Origin: Clostridiales bacterium
GTDB lineage: Bacteria > Bacillota > Clostridia > Oscillospirales > Acutalibacteraceae
Length of the DNA: 64,000 nt
Direction of reading: 5' to 3'
Assembly (NCBI GenBank): GCA_019416455.1
Contig: DXXG01000005.1
Span: 37,649-101,648, forward strand
The notes beneath the pieces are model-generated. The model made no database searches, was not told the origin of the DNA, and worked only from the letters and a program-made list of their open reading frames with translations. Within the stretch, counting starts at the first letter, position 1, and the number at the start of each line of letters is the position of its first letter. The translations under genes and the position numbers were made by a program. This document shows positions 50,233 to 59,647 of this stretch, in pieces.

Positions 50233-52407
50233 GTGAAATTATACCGGCGTTTTTTGGCGTCTTATCTTTGCGTCTGCTTGATCCCTCTCATCTTCTCCTT
50301 GATGCTCATCGGCAACATGCGTCAGGAGATCCAGCAATCCATCGCCAAAGAGCAGGAGACCACTCTGCGCAACGCCCAGAACAATCTGGAAAGCACTTTG
50401 GCCGACGCTTCCAACACCTTGGATCTTCTTTCTCAAAACGAACAGCTGTATCAAGTGGCTTCTCTCAGCTCGGTAGATGGCGAGAACCTTTACAGCATGA
50501 TGGGCATCCTCCGTGTACTGGAAGCCGCCAACGAGCAGCGTCCCTCTTACGTGCGCTGCATGGCCTATCTGCCCCAGAGCGGCTATTTGATCACCGACAA
50601 AAGCACTTACCACCCTGAACTTGCCAGCGTCTCCACTTGGGACCTGGGTGTGGATTACGATACACTGCTGGACAGCCTGAACAACAGCGGCGTCAACGTG
50701 AACGTGCAGACCGTGGACCCAGGCGACAACGGCAACGGCTATCTTCTGGTCACAAAGACCTGCTACGATACCCGCTACAAGACTCCACACGCCCATTTGG
50801 GCATCCTCATCCAGCTGGAAAAAGAGGAATCTTTCCTGAACACAGACACCACAAAAATGTTTGTACTGGAAAAAGACGGCACTTTCTTCTGCGGCAGTCC
50901 ATACGCCCAGGAGATCTCCCAGCCTTTAGAGGATTTAGAGATCGCGCAAGGAAACATCCATGCGGGAGGAGAGACCTGGATCTACTCTGTATATCCCTCC
51001 CAGAATCTCAGCGGGCTCCGATATGGTCTCCTGGTTTCCAGCAACGCTTACTACGGCGCATTGCGCACATTGTGGTTGCAGCTGGCGGCGGAGTTGATCC
51101 TAGTCATTGCCGTAGGCGTAGGCCTGGCTGTGTTCCTCAGCCGCCGTACCTGGTCCCCCATCCAGAAGGTCCTTCCCTTTGTGAAGAAGTCCTTTGGCCA
51201 GGATCAGGAGGACTACCGCTCCCTGACAGAATTGAGCCAAGCACTCACGGATTTCGCCCAGGATCGGGAACGGCTGTTAGAACAGCTGATGGAATCGGAA
51301 CAGCGTGATAATGACTTGTCCCTGTGGCGGTATCTGTTGGGCTTTACCCAGGACGCCTCCTGCCTTTCCCGCTATTTGGAGGAGAGTCAGCCTTTCCGGA
51401 TGCTGTCCTTCTCCCCTGCCATGGTGGAAGGTGCTCCCAAGGAGGATATGTCCTCCTTGATGGAGAAGCTTTATAAAGCTTTGGAGCATGTGTTCCTGGA
51501 TCGTGAAAACGGTGTTTGCCTCACCATTGGCGCCGACACCGTGATCGTGCTGGTACAGAATACGGTGGATCTGGAAGAGATCCGTCAAAAAGTCGCTCAG
51601 GTCCAGCAGGAGACCGGCCATTCTTTGGTGTGCTACGTCAGCGACGTGTGCGCTCATTTGGCGGATGCTCCCGAAGCCTGGAACCTGATCAAACGGGCCT
51701 GCGGCCAGGACAGCTTCTGGCAGCATTCCAGGCAGTCCGGGGTATGGCTTGCCCGGGAATTACTGGAATATCCCGGCTACTTCAAGGATTTTCCCTTGCA
51801 CCGCAAGCAGCTTCTTAACGCTCTGTCCACCGGCCGGCCGGAAAAGATCCAAAAGCCTTTGGAAACCCTGTTGCAGGAGGACATTCTCAACAACACCATG
51901 CCCATCGAGCTTATCCGCCACCGCTGCGGCAGCGTGATCGAGGTACTGTTTCCCTATCTGGATGAGGAAAACCGGGGCAAAGCCGTGGAGGTGATCTCCT
52001 CCGACACTGCCGAGGAGATGCGTGACGGTCTGCTGGAACTGTGTTCCCACCTGGATTTCCCGGATCCCTCCGCCAAACCGGAGGAAAAGGGCGCCCTGCT
52101 GGTGAATCAGGTTCAGGAATTCATACGGGAAAACTATCAGGATCCCTTCCTCAATGTTTCCCTGATCGCCGACAAATTGAACCGGAATCTTTCCACCCTC
52201 AGTCATCAGTACAAAGACCTGACCGGTCACGGACTTTTGGAGGAATTGCATACTGTCCGGCTGGAAGCTGCAAAAAACCTTCTCAAAGAAGGAAAAACCG
52301 TTCGGGAGACCGCCGAACTCACAGGTTATGGCGATTCCCGGGCTTTGATCCGCGCTTTCAAGCGTTACGAAGGCAGCACACCCGGCCAATTTGTGGATAA
52401 ACAGTGA
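50233..52407 (+). CDS. Membrane-anchored AraC family regulator with extracytoplasmic sensor (YtdP/YesS type)
   Basis: 724 residues. Helix 1 (about 6-27), an extracytoplasmic Cache-like region (about 30-280), helix 2 (about 279-303), a cytoplasmic linker, and a C-terminal AraC domain (LNVSLIADKLNRNLSTLSHQYKDLTG and VRETAELTGYGDSRALIRAFKRYEG). This layout matches regulators of LplABC/Yte-type sugar ABC operons, which read a signal outside the cell. GTG start at 50233 with AAAGGGG 8 nt upstream. It lies directly before ABC system 2, which it likely controls. Confidence 0.92.
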   Translation: MKLYRRFLASYLCVCLIPLIFSLMLIGNMRQEIQQSIAKEQETTLRNAQNNLESTLADASNTLDLLSQNEQLYQVASLSSVDGENLYSMMGILRVLEAANEQRPSYVRCMAYLPQSGYLITDKSTYHPELASVSTWDLGVDYDTLLDSLNNSGVNVNVQTVDPGDNGNGYLLVTKTCYDTRYKTPHAHLGILIQLEKEESFLNTDTTKMFVLEKDGTFFCGSPYAQEISQPLEDLEIAQGNIHAGGETWIYSVYPSQNLSGLRYGLLVSSNAYYGALRTLWLQLAAELILVIAVGVGLAVFLSRRTWSPIQKVLPFVKKSFGQDQEDYRSLTELSQALTDFAQDRERLLEQLMESEQRDNDLSLWRYLLGFTQDASCLSRYLEESQPFRMLSFSPAMVEGAPKEDMSSLMEKLYKALEHVFLDRENGVCLTIGADTVIVLVQNTVDLEEIRQKVAQVQQETGHSLVCYVSDVCAHLADAPEAWNLIKRACGQDSFWQHSRQSGVWLARELLEYPGYFKDFPLHRKQLLNALSTGRPEKIQKPLETLLQEDILNNTMPIELIRHRCGSVIEVLFPYLDEENRGKAVEVISSDTAEEMRDGLLELCSHLDFPDPSAKPEEKGALLVNQVQEFIRENYQDPFLNVSLIADKLNRNLSTLSHQYKDLTGHGLLEELHTVRLEAAKNLLKEGKTVRETAELTGYGDSRALIRAFKRYEGSTPGQFVDKQ

Positions 52408-52666
52408 CTTTTTTCGCTCTGTTCTTCTTTTTTGCCCCACCTCTATTACAAAAAACAGGCATCATCCGCCCTTCGGAGAATGTCAAATTTTTGTGAACGA
52501 TGGTGGGGCAAAAATTTGGTTGTTTACAGTTTATTAAGAACTTATGTACAATAGTCTCATACGATCCGGTGCTAATTTCCGGTCATTTTGCAGTCATGAG
52601 AACAAGGTGTAAATTTTTTCTCAAGAAACTGTAAACAGCATTCGAGGAAGAGAGGTTGAAGTACGT
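52408..52666. promoter_or_regulatory. Leader of ABC system 2 with promoter and separated inverted repeat
   Basis: Promoter TTTACA (52523-52528), 18-nt spacer, TACAAT (52547-52552). A perfect 12-nt inverted repeat flanks the leader: TGTTTACAGTTT at 52521-52532 (overlapping the -35) and AAACTGTAAACA at 52626-52637. No gene. Confidence 0.55.
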
Positions 52667-53635
52667 ATGCGCAAGACTGCGTCGTATCTTTCGAACCCGG
52701 CCATCGAGGTTCGAAAACCCCGCAAGTACACTTGGGACAACATTAAGAAGAACACCATTCGGAACTGGCCCCTGATCATCATGGTCCTGCCCGCGCTGGC
52801 GTTCTACATCCTGTTCCACTACATCCCCATGGGCGGCCTGTGGATGGCCTTCGAGAACTTCAAACCCAAACTGGGTATCTTTGGTTCTCCTTTTGTAGGC
52901 CTGGACAACTTCATGGACTTCTTTAACTCCGCCTATGCTTGGCGTACCATCCGCAACACGCTGATCCTCAGCGGCTTGCAGATCGGTATCGAGTTCCCCA
53001 TCACCATCATCTTCGCGCTGCTGCTCAACGAGCTGCGCAATAAACATTATAAGAGACTGGTTCAGACCGTTTCTTACATGCCCTACTTCGTATCCATGGT
53101 CGTTATGGCCGGTATCATTGTGGACTTCTGCTCCACCACCGGTCCTCTGGCTGCTCTGGTGGGCACCTTCACCGGCAATACCGAGAACCTGCTGGGCAAC
53201 GACGCCTATTGGCGGCCCATTTACGTCCTATCGGATCTATGGAAAGACCTGGGCTTCAACGCTATCATCTATGTGGCGGCTCTGTCCGGCATCGATCAGA
53301 CTCTGTACGAGGCTGCTGAGATCGACGGTGCCAACCGGATGCAGCGGATCCTGCGGGTCACCATCCCCGGCATCATCGATACCATCATGATCATGCTGAT
53401 CCTGCGAATCGGTCAGATGCTCTCCGTGGGTTACGAAAAGACCATTCTGCTGTACAACCCTCAGGTGTACGAATCTGCTGACATTCTCTCCAGCTTCATC
53501 TACCGCAAGGGTATCCAAGAGATGAACTACGGTTATTCCACGGCCGTTTCCCTGTTCAACTCCGTGATCAACTTCGTGCTGCTCCTGCTGGCCAACGCAT
53601 TCAGCAAGAAGTACACGGAAGCCGGCTTGTTCTAA
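52667..53635 (+). CDS. ABC sugar permease (LplB/YteP type), system 2
   Basis: 322 residues with six helices; HYIPMGGLWMAFENF start signature, EAA loop LYEAAEIDGANRMQRILRVTIPG. The ATG has AGAGAGG upstream. Parallel in order and family to the first permease of system 1, so the two systems are paralogous. Confidence 0.93.
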   Translation: MRKTASYLSNPAIEVRKPRKYTWDNIKKNTIRNWPLIIMVLPALAFYILFHYIPMGGLWMAFENFKPKLGIFGSPFVGLDNFMDFFNSAYAWRTIRNTLILSGLQIGIEFPITIIFALLLNELRNKHYKRLVQTVSYMPYFVSMVVMAGIIVDFCSTTGPLAALVGTFTGNTENLLGNDAYWRPIYVLSDLWKDLGFNAIIYVAALSGIDQTLYEAAEIDGANRMQRILRVTIPGIIDTIMIMLILRIGQMLSVGYEKTILLYNPQVYESADILSSFIYRKGIQEMNYGYSTAVSLFNSVINFVLLLLANAFSKKYTEAGLF

Positions 53636-53662
53636 TTTAAATAGGGAAAGGAGAGATCTTCC

Positions 53663-54571
53663 ATGGCAATGGTCAAAAGCAGAAATATTGGCAGCCGGAT
53701 CTTCAATGTTGCCAACTGCGTATTCTTCGCGCTCATCATGATCGTATGTATCCTGCCTGTGTGGCATGTGTTCTGCGCGTCCTTCTCTGACGCCAGCTGG
53801 GTTATGAACCAGTCCGGCCTGATCTGGCATGTGGAGAAGTTCAACCTTACCGGTTACAAACTGGTGTTCGCCGACAACAATATTTGGACCGGCTACCTGA
53901 ACACCTTTATCTACGTGATCTCCACCACCGTTCTGGGCATGTTCCTCACCGTCATGGCGGCCTACGCCCTGTCTCGGAAGGATTTCATCTGGGCCAACCC
54001 CCTGATGCTGATCATTTCCTTCACCATGCTGTTCTCCGGTGGTATCGTCACTCTGTACATCCTGGTCACTCAGACCCTGGGCATGTATGACAGCCGCTGG
54101 GCTCTGATCCTGCCCAACTGCATGAGCGCTTTCTACCTGATCCTGGTGCGTACCGCTCTGCAGAACGTGCCCGACAGCTTGGAGGAATCCGCCATGCTGG
54201 ACGGCGCCGGCCGGTTCACCATCCTGTTCCGCATCATGCTGCCCCTGATCAAGGCCACTCTGGCCACCATCATCCTGTACTACGTCATCGGCAACTGGAA
54301 CAGCTGGTTCAACGCCATGATCTACCTGCGTTCCCCCGACAAGAAGCCCTTGCAGCTGATCCTGAAAGAGCTCCTGGTGGACGTGAACAGCAGCAACGCC
54401 AACGTGGACGTGAGTATCCTGGCGTCGGGCGAATCGGGCGACGCGGTGCTGTACAAACAGCTGACCAAGTACTGCACCATCATCGTTTCCACTGTGCCCA
54501 TGTTCATCTTCTACCCCTTCATCCAGAAGTATTTCGAGTCCGGCGTTATGATCGGCGCTATCAAGGGGTAA
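53663..54571 (+). CDS. ABC sugar permease (YtcP/LplC type), system 2
   Basis: 302 residues with six helices; EAA loop LEESAMLDGAGRFTILFRIMLPL and the ending FIQKYFESGVMIGAIKG, matching the system 1 partner. Strong AGGAGAG ribosome site. Middle gene of the operon. Confidence 0.93.
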   Translation: MAMVKSRNIGSRIFNVANCVFFALIMIVCILPVWHVFCASFSDASWVMNQSGLIWHVEKFNLTGYKLVFADNNIWTGYLNTFIYVISTTVLGMFLTVMAAYALSRKDFIWANPLMLIISFTMLFSGGIVTLYILVTQTLGMYDSRWALILPNCMSAFYLILVRTALQNVPDSLEESAMLDGAGRFTILFRIMLPLIKATLATIILYYVIGNWNSWFNAMIYLRSPDKKPLQLILKELLVDVNSSNANVDVSILASGESGDAVLYKQLTKYCTIIVSTVPMFIFYPFIQKYFESGVMIGAIKG

Positions 54572-54672
54572 TCTTTTCCACCATATGAAGCAACAGCGTT
54601 TCCGCGCTTTTGCCATAGAGCGTTCCCCCGAAGAGACCGCTCATAACCAAATCGATATAGGAGGAAACCAAA

Positions 54673-56337
54673 ATGAAAAACGCCAAAAAACTGGTGGCTA
54701 CGCTGCTGGTTCTGGCCATGGTCCTGTCTCTGGCTGCCTGCGGCAACTCTGCTGACACCGGCTCCACCACCGACGAGACCAGCTCCGCCACCACCGAAAG
54801 CGGCACTGAGAGCGCAGCTGAAGAAGGCGAAACCGCCGAGCCCGGCGAGTTCAAGCTGCCCATCGTGGACGAGCCTGTCACTCTGACCTACTTCAACGCT
54901 GACGACACCAACGCCGCCATCATCACCAATGACTGGAACGACAACGAGTTCTATCAGGAGATGGAAAAGCGCACCGGCGTGCATCTGGAATTCGAGACCG
55001 TTTCCAACGCTGACTATCAGACCAACTTCAACCTGATGATCGCTTCCGGCAACCTGGCCGACCTGATCTATGTTGGCGCTTCCTACTACTCCGACGGTGT
55101 GGACGCCGCTATCGACGACGGCTACTTCCTGGATCTGACCGATCTGGTTCCCGAGTATATGCCCAACTACAACGCCATCCGCACTTCCGACGTGCAGTAT
55201 GAGCTGCTGTCCACCACCGACTCCGGCCGTATGGGCGCTGTGTACGAGCTGCGTCAGTCCAAGCAGGGTCCCTGGCTGGGCCTGTGGATGCGTCAGGACT
55301 GGCTGGACGATCTGGGCATGGAAGCGCCCGAGACCTTCGACCAGTGGCATGACGTGCTGACCGCGTTCAAGGAAGAGAAGGGCGCTACCGCTCCCCTGAT
55401 CCTGAACTGGTCCGGCAGTGACGGCGAGTTTGGCACCATGTCCGGCGGTCTGAACGTGCTCAACAGCTGGCAGCTGGATGAGACCGGCAAAGTGAACTTC
55501 GGGCCTTACATGGACGCTTGGAAAGAGTATGTCACCATCATGAATCAGTGGTACACTGAGGGCCTGATCGACCCCGACTTCATGGCTACTGACGAGCGTA
55601 CCGCTGACATGGCCAAGGTGGTCACCGGCGCTTCCGGCGCTTTCGCCGCCCTGTACACCATGCCCTCTCTGTACGAGGCTTCCTCTGAGGATCCCGACAT
55701 GAACCTGGTTCCCGTCAATCCTCCCGTGAAGAACGAAGGCGACGAGATCCACATCCGTCTGCGCGACTCCTACACCTCCGGCAACACCGCCATTTCCGCT
55801 GACTGCGAGAACTGGGAAGTTGCTCTGCGTTACCTGGACTACCTGTACACCGAGGAAGGCGCTCTGCTGGCCAACTACGGTGTTGAGGGCGACACCTTCG
55901 AGTTCGACGAGAACGGCGAGCCCGTCTTTACCGACAAGATCGTGAACAACGAGAACGGCTGGACTCTGGCTCAGACCATGGCCAGCTACCTGTGCCCCTC
56001 CGCTGGCATCGCTAACTGGTCTGACTGGACCCGTGAGCTGGCCGGTGTGCCCGAGAAGGATCAGACCTGCTACGAGGTGTGGGCTGAGACTAGCGACGAC
56101 TGGCGCCTGCCCTCCTCTGTCACTCTGACTCAGGAAGAGTCCACCGAGCGTGCCGCTCTGTATGCTGACATCAGCACCTGCGTGAAGGAGAACACCGCTA
56201 AGTTCATCAGCGGCGCTCTGGACATCGAGGAGAACTGGGACGCTTACATTGCCGAGCTGGAGACCAGCGGCATCGAGCGCGCTATTGAGATCACTCAGGC
56301 CGCTTATGACCGTTACCTGGCTCGTGTGGATGCCTAA
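54673..56337 (+). CDS. ABC sugar-binding lipoprotein (LplA/YtcQ type), system 2
   Basis: 554 residues; lipoprotein signal with lipobox LAAC23, then an acidic Ser/Thr/Glu linker to about residue 60 and a family 1 solute-binding domain. Perfect AGGAGG-type site. Codon use is strikingly biased: arginine is almost always CGT/CGC, whereas most neighbours use CGG often, as expected of a very highly expressed protein. It is the substrate-recognition component for the two upstream permeases. Confidence 0.93.
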   Translation: MKNAKKLVATLLVLAMVLSLAACGNSADTGSTTDETSSATTESGTESAAEEGETAEPGEFKLPIVDEPVTLTYFNADDTNAAIITNDWNDNEFYQEMEKRTGVHLEFETVSNADYQTNFNLMIASGNLADLIYVGASYYSDGVDAAIDDGYFLDLTDLVPEYMPNYNAIRTSDVQYELLSTTDSGRMGAVYELRQSKQGPWLGLWMRQDWLDDLGMEAPETFDQWHDVLTAFKEEKGATAPLILNWSGSDGEFGTMSGGLNVLNSWQLDETGKVNFGPYMDAWKEYVTIMNQWYTEGLIDPDFMATDERTADMAKVVTGASGAFAALYTMPSLYEASSEDPDMNLVPVNPPVKNEGDEIHIRLRDSYTSGNTAISADCENWEVALRYLDYLYTEEGALLANYGVEGDTFEFDENGEPVFTDKIVNNENGWTLAQTMASYLCPSAGIANWSDWTRELAGVPEKDQTCYEVWAETSDDWRLPSSVTLTQEESTERAALYADISTCVKENTAKFISGALDIEENWDAYIAELETSGIERAIEITQAAYDRYLARVDA

Positions 56338-56364
56338 ACCACGGCTTACTTTACAATTTGTGAG

Positions 56365-56387
56365 AACCCTGCCTTTGGCGGGGTTTT
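56365..56387 (+). terminator. Partial (attenuator-like) terminator between the binding protein and the isomerase
   Basis: Stem AACCCTGCC / GGCGGGGTT with loop TTT, followed by TT only. A short T-tract suggests partial read-through to the next gene. Confidence 0.55.
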
Positions 56388-56423
56388 CCACATATATAAA
56401 ATATCTTTTTAGGAGGACTTATC

Positions 56424-57152
56424 ATGGAATACGGTTTGCAAATGTACAGTGTGCGTGACCTGACCAAGACCGACATGCGCAGCGCTCTTCAGCAGGTGGC
56501 TGCCATGGGGTATTCCTTTGTGGAGTTTGCCGGCTTCATGGGCAACTCTGCTGAGGACGTGAAGAGCTGGCTGAACGAGTTCGGCCTGCGTGTTTCCGGC
56601 ACCCACACTCCCCTGGCTGAGCTGGAGGATGACAAGCTGGAGGAGACCATCGCCTATCACAAGGCCATTGGCTGCACCGACATCATCATCCCCTACGCCA
56701 AGCAGGAGACCAAGGAGCAGATCGACGCTCTGGTGGAGCGTGTCAACGTGCTGATCCCCCGCCTCCAGGCTGAGGGCATTTCCCTGCACTACCACAACCA
56801 CGACTGCGATTTCGCTCCCACCGCTGAGGGCATGATCCCTGAGATGGAGCTGCTCAACCGCACCAACATCCTGCTGGAGGTTGACACCTACTGGACTTTC
56901 GTGGCCAAGAAAGATCCTGTCGCCTTCATCACCGAGCACAAGGACCGCATCCGCATGATCCATCTGAAGGACGGCATGGGCAATCGGGAAGGCAAGTCTC
57001 TGGGCCAGGGCGTTGCTCCTGTGGCCGCTGTTCGCAAGGCCGCTATCGAGCTGGGTTACCCCATGATCGTGGAGAGCGAAGGTTTGGATCCCACTGGTCT
57101 GGAAGAGGTCAAGCGCTGCATCGACTTCCTGCGTGAAGAGGACGCTAAATAA
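56424..57152 (+). CDS. Sugar phosphate isomerase/epimerase family protein
   Basis: 242 residues, a short xylose-isomerase-like barrel: SLHYHNHDCDF (metal-ligand region), LLEVDTYW, MIHLKDG, and VESEG near the end. Such proteins often process the sugar brought in by the linked transporter. The perfect GGAGG site and biased codons match the binding protein. It is the last gene of the system 2 operon and is followed by a terminator. Confidence 0.87.
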   Translation: MEYGLQMYSVRDLTKTDMRSALQQVAAMGYSFVEFAGFMGNSAEDVKSWLNEFGLRVSGTHTPLAELEDDKLEETIAYHKAIGCTDIIIPYAKQETKEQIDALVERVNVLIPRLQAEGISLHYHNHDCDFAPTAEGMIPEMELLNRTNILLEVDTYWTFVAKKDPVAFITEHKDRIRMIHLKDGMGNREGKSLGQGVAPVAAVRKAAIELGYPMIVESEGLDPTGLEEVKRCIDFLREEDAK

Positions 57153-57183
57153 GATCTTCTCATCCCACTTGATCTAACAGTAA

Positions 57184-57222
57184 AAAAGGGTGAACAGCAA
57201 TGTCTGTTCACCCTTTTCTTTA
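57184..57222 (+). terminator. Terminator of ABC system 2
   Basis: A 14-bp stem AAAAGGGTGAACAG / CTGTTCACCCTTTT, six-base loop, then TTTTCTTTATTT. Confidence 0.9.
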
Positions 57223-57237
57223 TTTAAGACACAAGAA

Positions 57238-57275
57238 ACCCCCGGCGTTCCTGCTTCCGGAAACGCCGGGGTCTT
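57238..57275 (-). terminator. Terminator of the CBS-protein end of the housekeeping run
   Basis: On the minus strand a GACCCCGGCGTTTCC / GGAACGCCGGGGG stem followed by TTTCTTG; it lies 14 nt past the CBS gene stop. Confidence 0.75.
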
Positions 57276-57288
57276 TCGCTATGTAGTT

Positions 57289-58035
57289 TTAGGAATAATC
57301 CGGTTCACCCAACACGTCCCAGGGAGTTAGCATCCCCAGGAGCGGCTCACCAGGCTTGCCGTGCTCGGTAATGAACACCACGGACACCCGCTTGTTCTTG
57401 CCCCGCACACGCTCAAACACCTTCCGCACAGAAATGTAAGTGGCATCCTTGGGAACGAATTGATAGTTCTCCATATGGGCGGCAACATCCAGATGCATCC
57501 CCAGTTCCGCCACAGTGGTCTCCGGGCTGATGCCCTTCCCACCAGTGCGAAGGATATACTGGAACACAGAGCCTACGCTAAACACACCACAGAACTCTCC
57601 ATCCCGCATGACGGGGATATGGGAATAGCCGTTTTTGTCCATAATCTCCATCAGCCGCAAAACCCGCTGATTCATGTGGGCTTTCATCACCTGTTCACCC
57701 TTGGTGGCAAACTCTAGGGCCAATGCGGGACGCTTTACATATTCCAGCACCTCTCGCATCCCCTCCACCACCGGCAGAGAGGGTTCCACAATGGGCTCCC
57801 CGTCCAAATTGGCGCTGTGGGTCAGCAGGTTTCGGATCTCACGGCATATTTCCAATTTGTCCCGCACAGGAGCGCTCTCCTTGTCCTTGACAAACTCGAT
57901 CACTACGCTGGAATAATGCCTCCGGGCGTTGCGGTATTTGTCCTCCAGCACGTCCTCCAACTGTTTGTACAAGTCCAGGAACTCATTTATGCGCCGCTGC
58001 TTCCGTTCTACTTCCAACTCCTGCTCCATATCCAC
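57289..58035 (-). CDS. CBS-pair domain protein with N-terminal helical region
   Basis: 248 residues. The N-terminal 115 residues are helical and hydrophilic; the C-terminal part has two CBS motifs (RVLRLMEIMDKNGYSHIPVMRDGEFCGVFS and VRKVFERVRGKNKRVSVVFITEHG). CBS pairs bind adenine nucleotides as sensors. GTG start at 58035 with AAGGGGG 7 nt upstream. It closes a long minus-strand run from the phosphoribosyltransferase to here. The function is unknown. Confidence 0.82.
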   Translation of the reverse strand: MDMEQELEVERKQRRINEFLDLYKQLEDVLEDKYRNARRHYSSVVIEFVKDKESAPVRDKLEICREIRNLLTHSANLDGEPIVEPSLPVVEGMREVLEYVKRPALALEFATKGEQVMKAHMNQRVLRLMEIMDKNGYSHIPVMRDGEFCGVFSVGSVFQYILRTGGKGISPETTVAELGMHLDVAAHMENYQFVPKDATYISVRKVFERVRGKNKRVSVVFITEHGKPGEPLLGMLTPWDVLGEPDYS

Positions 58036-58052
58036 GCCATTTCCCCCTTCCG

Positions 58053-58604
58053 TCAGGTCCGTGCTCCCTCCCTCTGCTGCAAGAATTCCTCTTTCAGCAG
58101 AGAAAACAACACATCGTCAAACACCTCGTCCTCACGGCACTTCACGGCCCGCCGCAGAACGCCTTCCTTGGTGAATCCCAGTTTTTCCAGCACCCGCTGA
58201 GAGCCTTTGTTGTCCAGGAACACCCGGGCGGAGACCAACTCCGCTCCCTCCACGAAAAAGGCGTATTCCACTAGGGCTGCCAAGGCTTCCGTCATCAGGC
58301 CTTGGCCGGCAAATTCTTCCCCCAGAAAATATTCCAGCATCAGGGCGGATACACCATACCGCAGAGAGTCTTTCGCCAAATAGGCCACGCCTACCAGCTT
58401 TCCTGTGGCCCGTTCCTCTAAGTAGAACGCCCCGGGGGACTGCCTGTCCTCCGCCAGCTGCTCCAACGCCTTTTCCAAGGTGATGGGATCCATGGGATTA
58501 TACTTAAGCACATAAGGGCTGTTGCGGATCCGCAGGAACGCTTCCCCGTCCGACAGGCGGCTTCTCCGCAGCAGCAGACGCTTTGTTTCTAAAGTTCCCT
58601 CCAT
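58053..58604 (-). CDS. GNAT family N-acetyltransferase (RimJ/RimL-like)
   Basis: 183 residues; LETKRLLLRR start, YNPMDP, and the acetyl-CoA loop EEFAGQGLMTEALAALVEYAF, then ARVFLDNKGSQRVLEKLGF. Matches RimJ/RimL-type acetyltransferases acting on protein N-termini or small amines. AGGGG 8 nt before the ATG. 17 nt from the CBS gene, so probably co-transcribed; target unknown. Confidence 0.9.
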   Translation of the reverse strand: MEGTLETKRLLLRRSRLSDGEAFLRIRNSPYVLKYNPMDPITLEKALEQLAEDRQSPGAFYLEERATGKLVGVAYLAKDSLRYGVSALMLEYFLGEEFAGQGLMTEALAALVEYAFFVEGAELVSARVFLDNKGSQRVLEKLGFTKEGVLRRAVKCREDEVFDDVLFSLLKEEFLQQREGART

Positions 58605-58633
58605 AGCTTTACCCCTCCCCTAAATAGATTTCC

Positions 58634-59041
58634 TTACAGAAGTTTTGAGGAGACCAGCTCCTCCATTTGCTGGATCAGACGCTCCGCGTCCTGAGCCACC
58701 GCGTCCCGGAAGCTCTCCCGAAACTGCCGCAGCGCTTTAATATCCTGGATCAACAGGTCTCGCTCCTGTTCCAGTTCCTGGCACACACGGCGCTGACGCT
58801 CCTCAGCGGATTGTTCCTTCCATCGCTCCAACTTGCCTTGGGCCTCTTTCAGTTCCTCTTCCAGCCTAGCATTTTCCTGACGGAGAGTTCGGAGCTTTTC
58901 CTCCAGCTCCTCCGTCTCCCGGGCATCCTCCTCCAGGCTCACCGACAGCTGGTCCAGAAAACTGTCTACCTCCAAGGCCAGGTACCATTTGCCTTTCGTT
59001 CGGAACTCCGCATGCTTCAGCGTCTCTTTCGTCCGGTCCAT
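58634..59041 (-). CDS. Small DivIVA-like coiled-coil protein
   Basis: 135 residues. Near the start FRTKGKWYLALEVDSFLDQL resembles the DivIVA lipid-binding motif (F...Y...EVD-FL). Residues 35-130 are a continuous Glu/Lys/Arg-rich coiled coil. The DivIVA family marks curved membranes at septa and poles. The ATG abuts the stop of the RNase M5-like gene (TAAATG). The membership is plausible, but the key region is only partly conserved. Confidence 0.7.
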   Translation of the reverse strand: MDRTKETLKHAEFRTKGKWYLALEVDSFLDQLSVSLEEDARETEELEEKLRTLRQENARLEEELKEAQGKLERWKEQSAEERQRRVCQELEQERDLLIQDIKALRQFRESFRDAVAQDAERLIQQMEELVSSKLL

Positions 59042-59647
59042 TTACTGCTCCTCCCTTTCCAGGAACGAATCCAATTCTTCCCGGCTGTACAGGGCGTTCA
59101 GCGCCTGTAAGAGCCCGTTGGCGGAAAGCCGCTCCGGCAGCCCCAGCCGTCGCTGCAACTCTTTCCGACGGGCAGCGCTGTCTGGGTTTCCCGCTAGTCC
59201 CCAGGCGAACAGATCCGCTTTGGTGACGTCTCCTTTGAACAGGGAACGCTTCCCGCCCTCAGGGGCATCTTCCAAGGTGGCGCCGGCGTTTTCCAAAGCC
59301 TGCCGCAGGACAGAGAGTTCCATGCCCTCCACCCCCAGTTTGCCCTCCTTGGAGGGGGCGGACTTGCGCCGTTCTTTGCCCAAAATATCCGGGATATAGG
59401 CGTGCTTCAACTGGTCAGGAGGGATGCAGGAGGACAGCTTATGCCGGATGAGGAACCCGGCGCCGTCGCTGTCCGTGAGAACAATAAGTCCCCGCTTTTC
59501 CGCCAGCTCCCGAAGATACCGGAGCTTTTCCCGATCCTTGAACAGGCCGAAGCCGCCTACTTCAATGATAACACCTTCCACCAGCGAGGACAGTTTGATC
59601 TTGTCGTATTTGCCTTCCACCACGATGGCTTCTCTCACCCGGATCAT
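59042..59647 (-). CDS. rnmV: Ribonuclease M5-like toprim protein
   Basis: 201 residues: an N-terminal toprim domain with EAIVVEGKYD and LTDSDGAGFLIR (the catalytic Glu and Asp-x-Asp), followed by a DUF4093-type C-terminal region. RNase M5 matures 5S rRNA by cutting precursor stems. Family length is about 185-200. ATGA overlap with holA. Distinguishing RNase M5 from a related toprim protein would need comparison, but the domain pairing is typical. Confidence 0.85.
   Translation of the reverse strand: MIRVREAIVVEGKYDKIKLSSLVEGVIIEVGGFGLFKDREKLRYLRELAEKRGLIVLTDSDGAGFLIRHKLSSCIPPDQLKHAYIPDILGKERRKSAPSKEGKLGVEGMELSVLRQALENAGATLEDAPEGGKRSLFKGDVTKADLFAWGLAGNPDSAARRKELQRRLGLPERLSANGLLQALNALYSREELDSFLEREEQ

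Noticed and set aside
54511..56391. Open frame of over 600 codons antisense to the system 2 binding protein
   Set aside because: It arises from the extreme codon bias of the sense gene; no start signal or domain.
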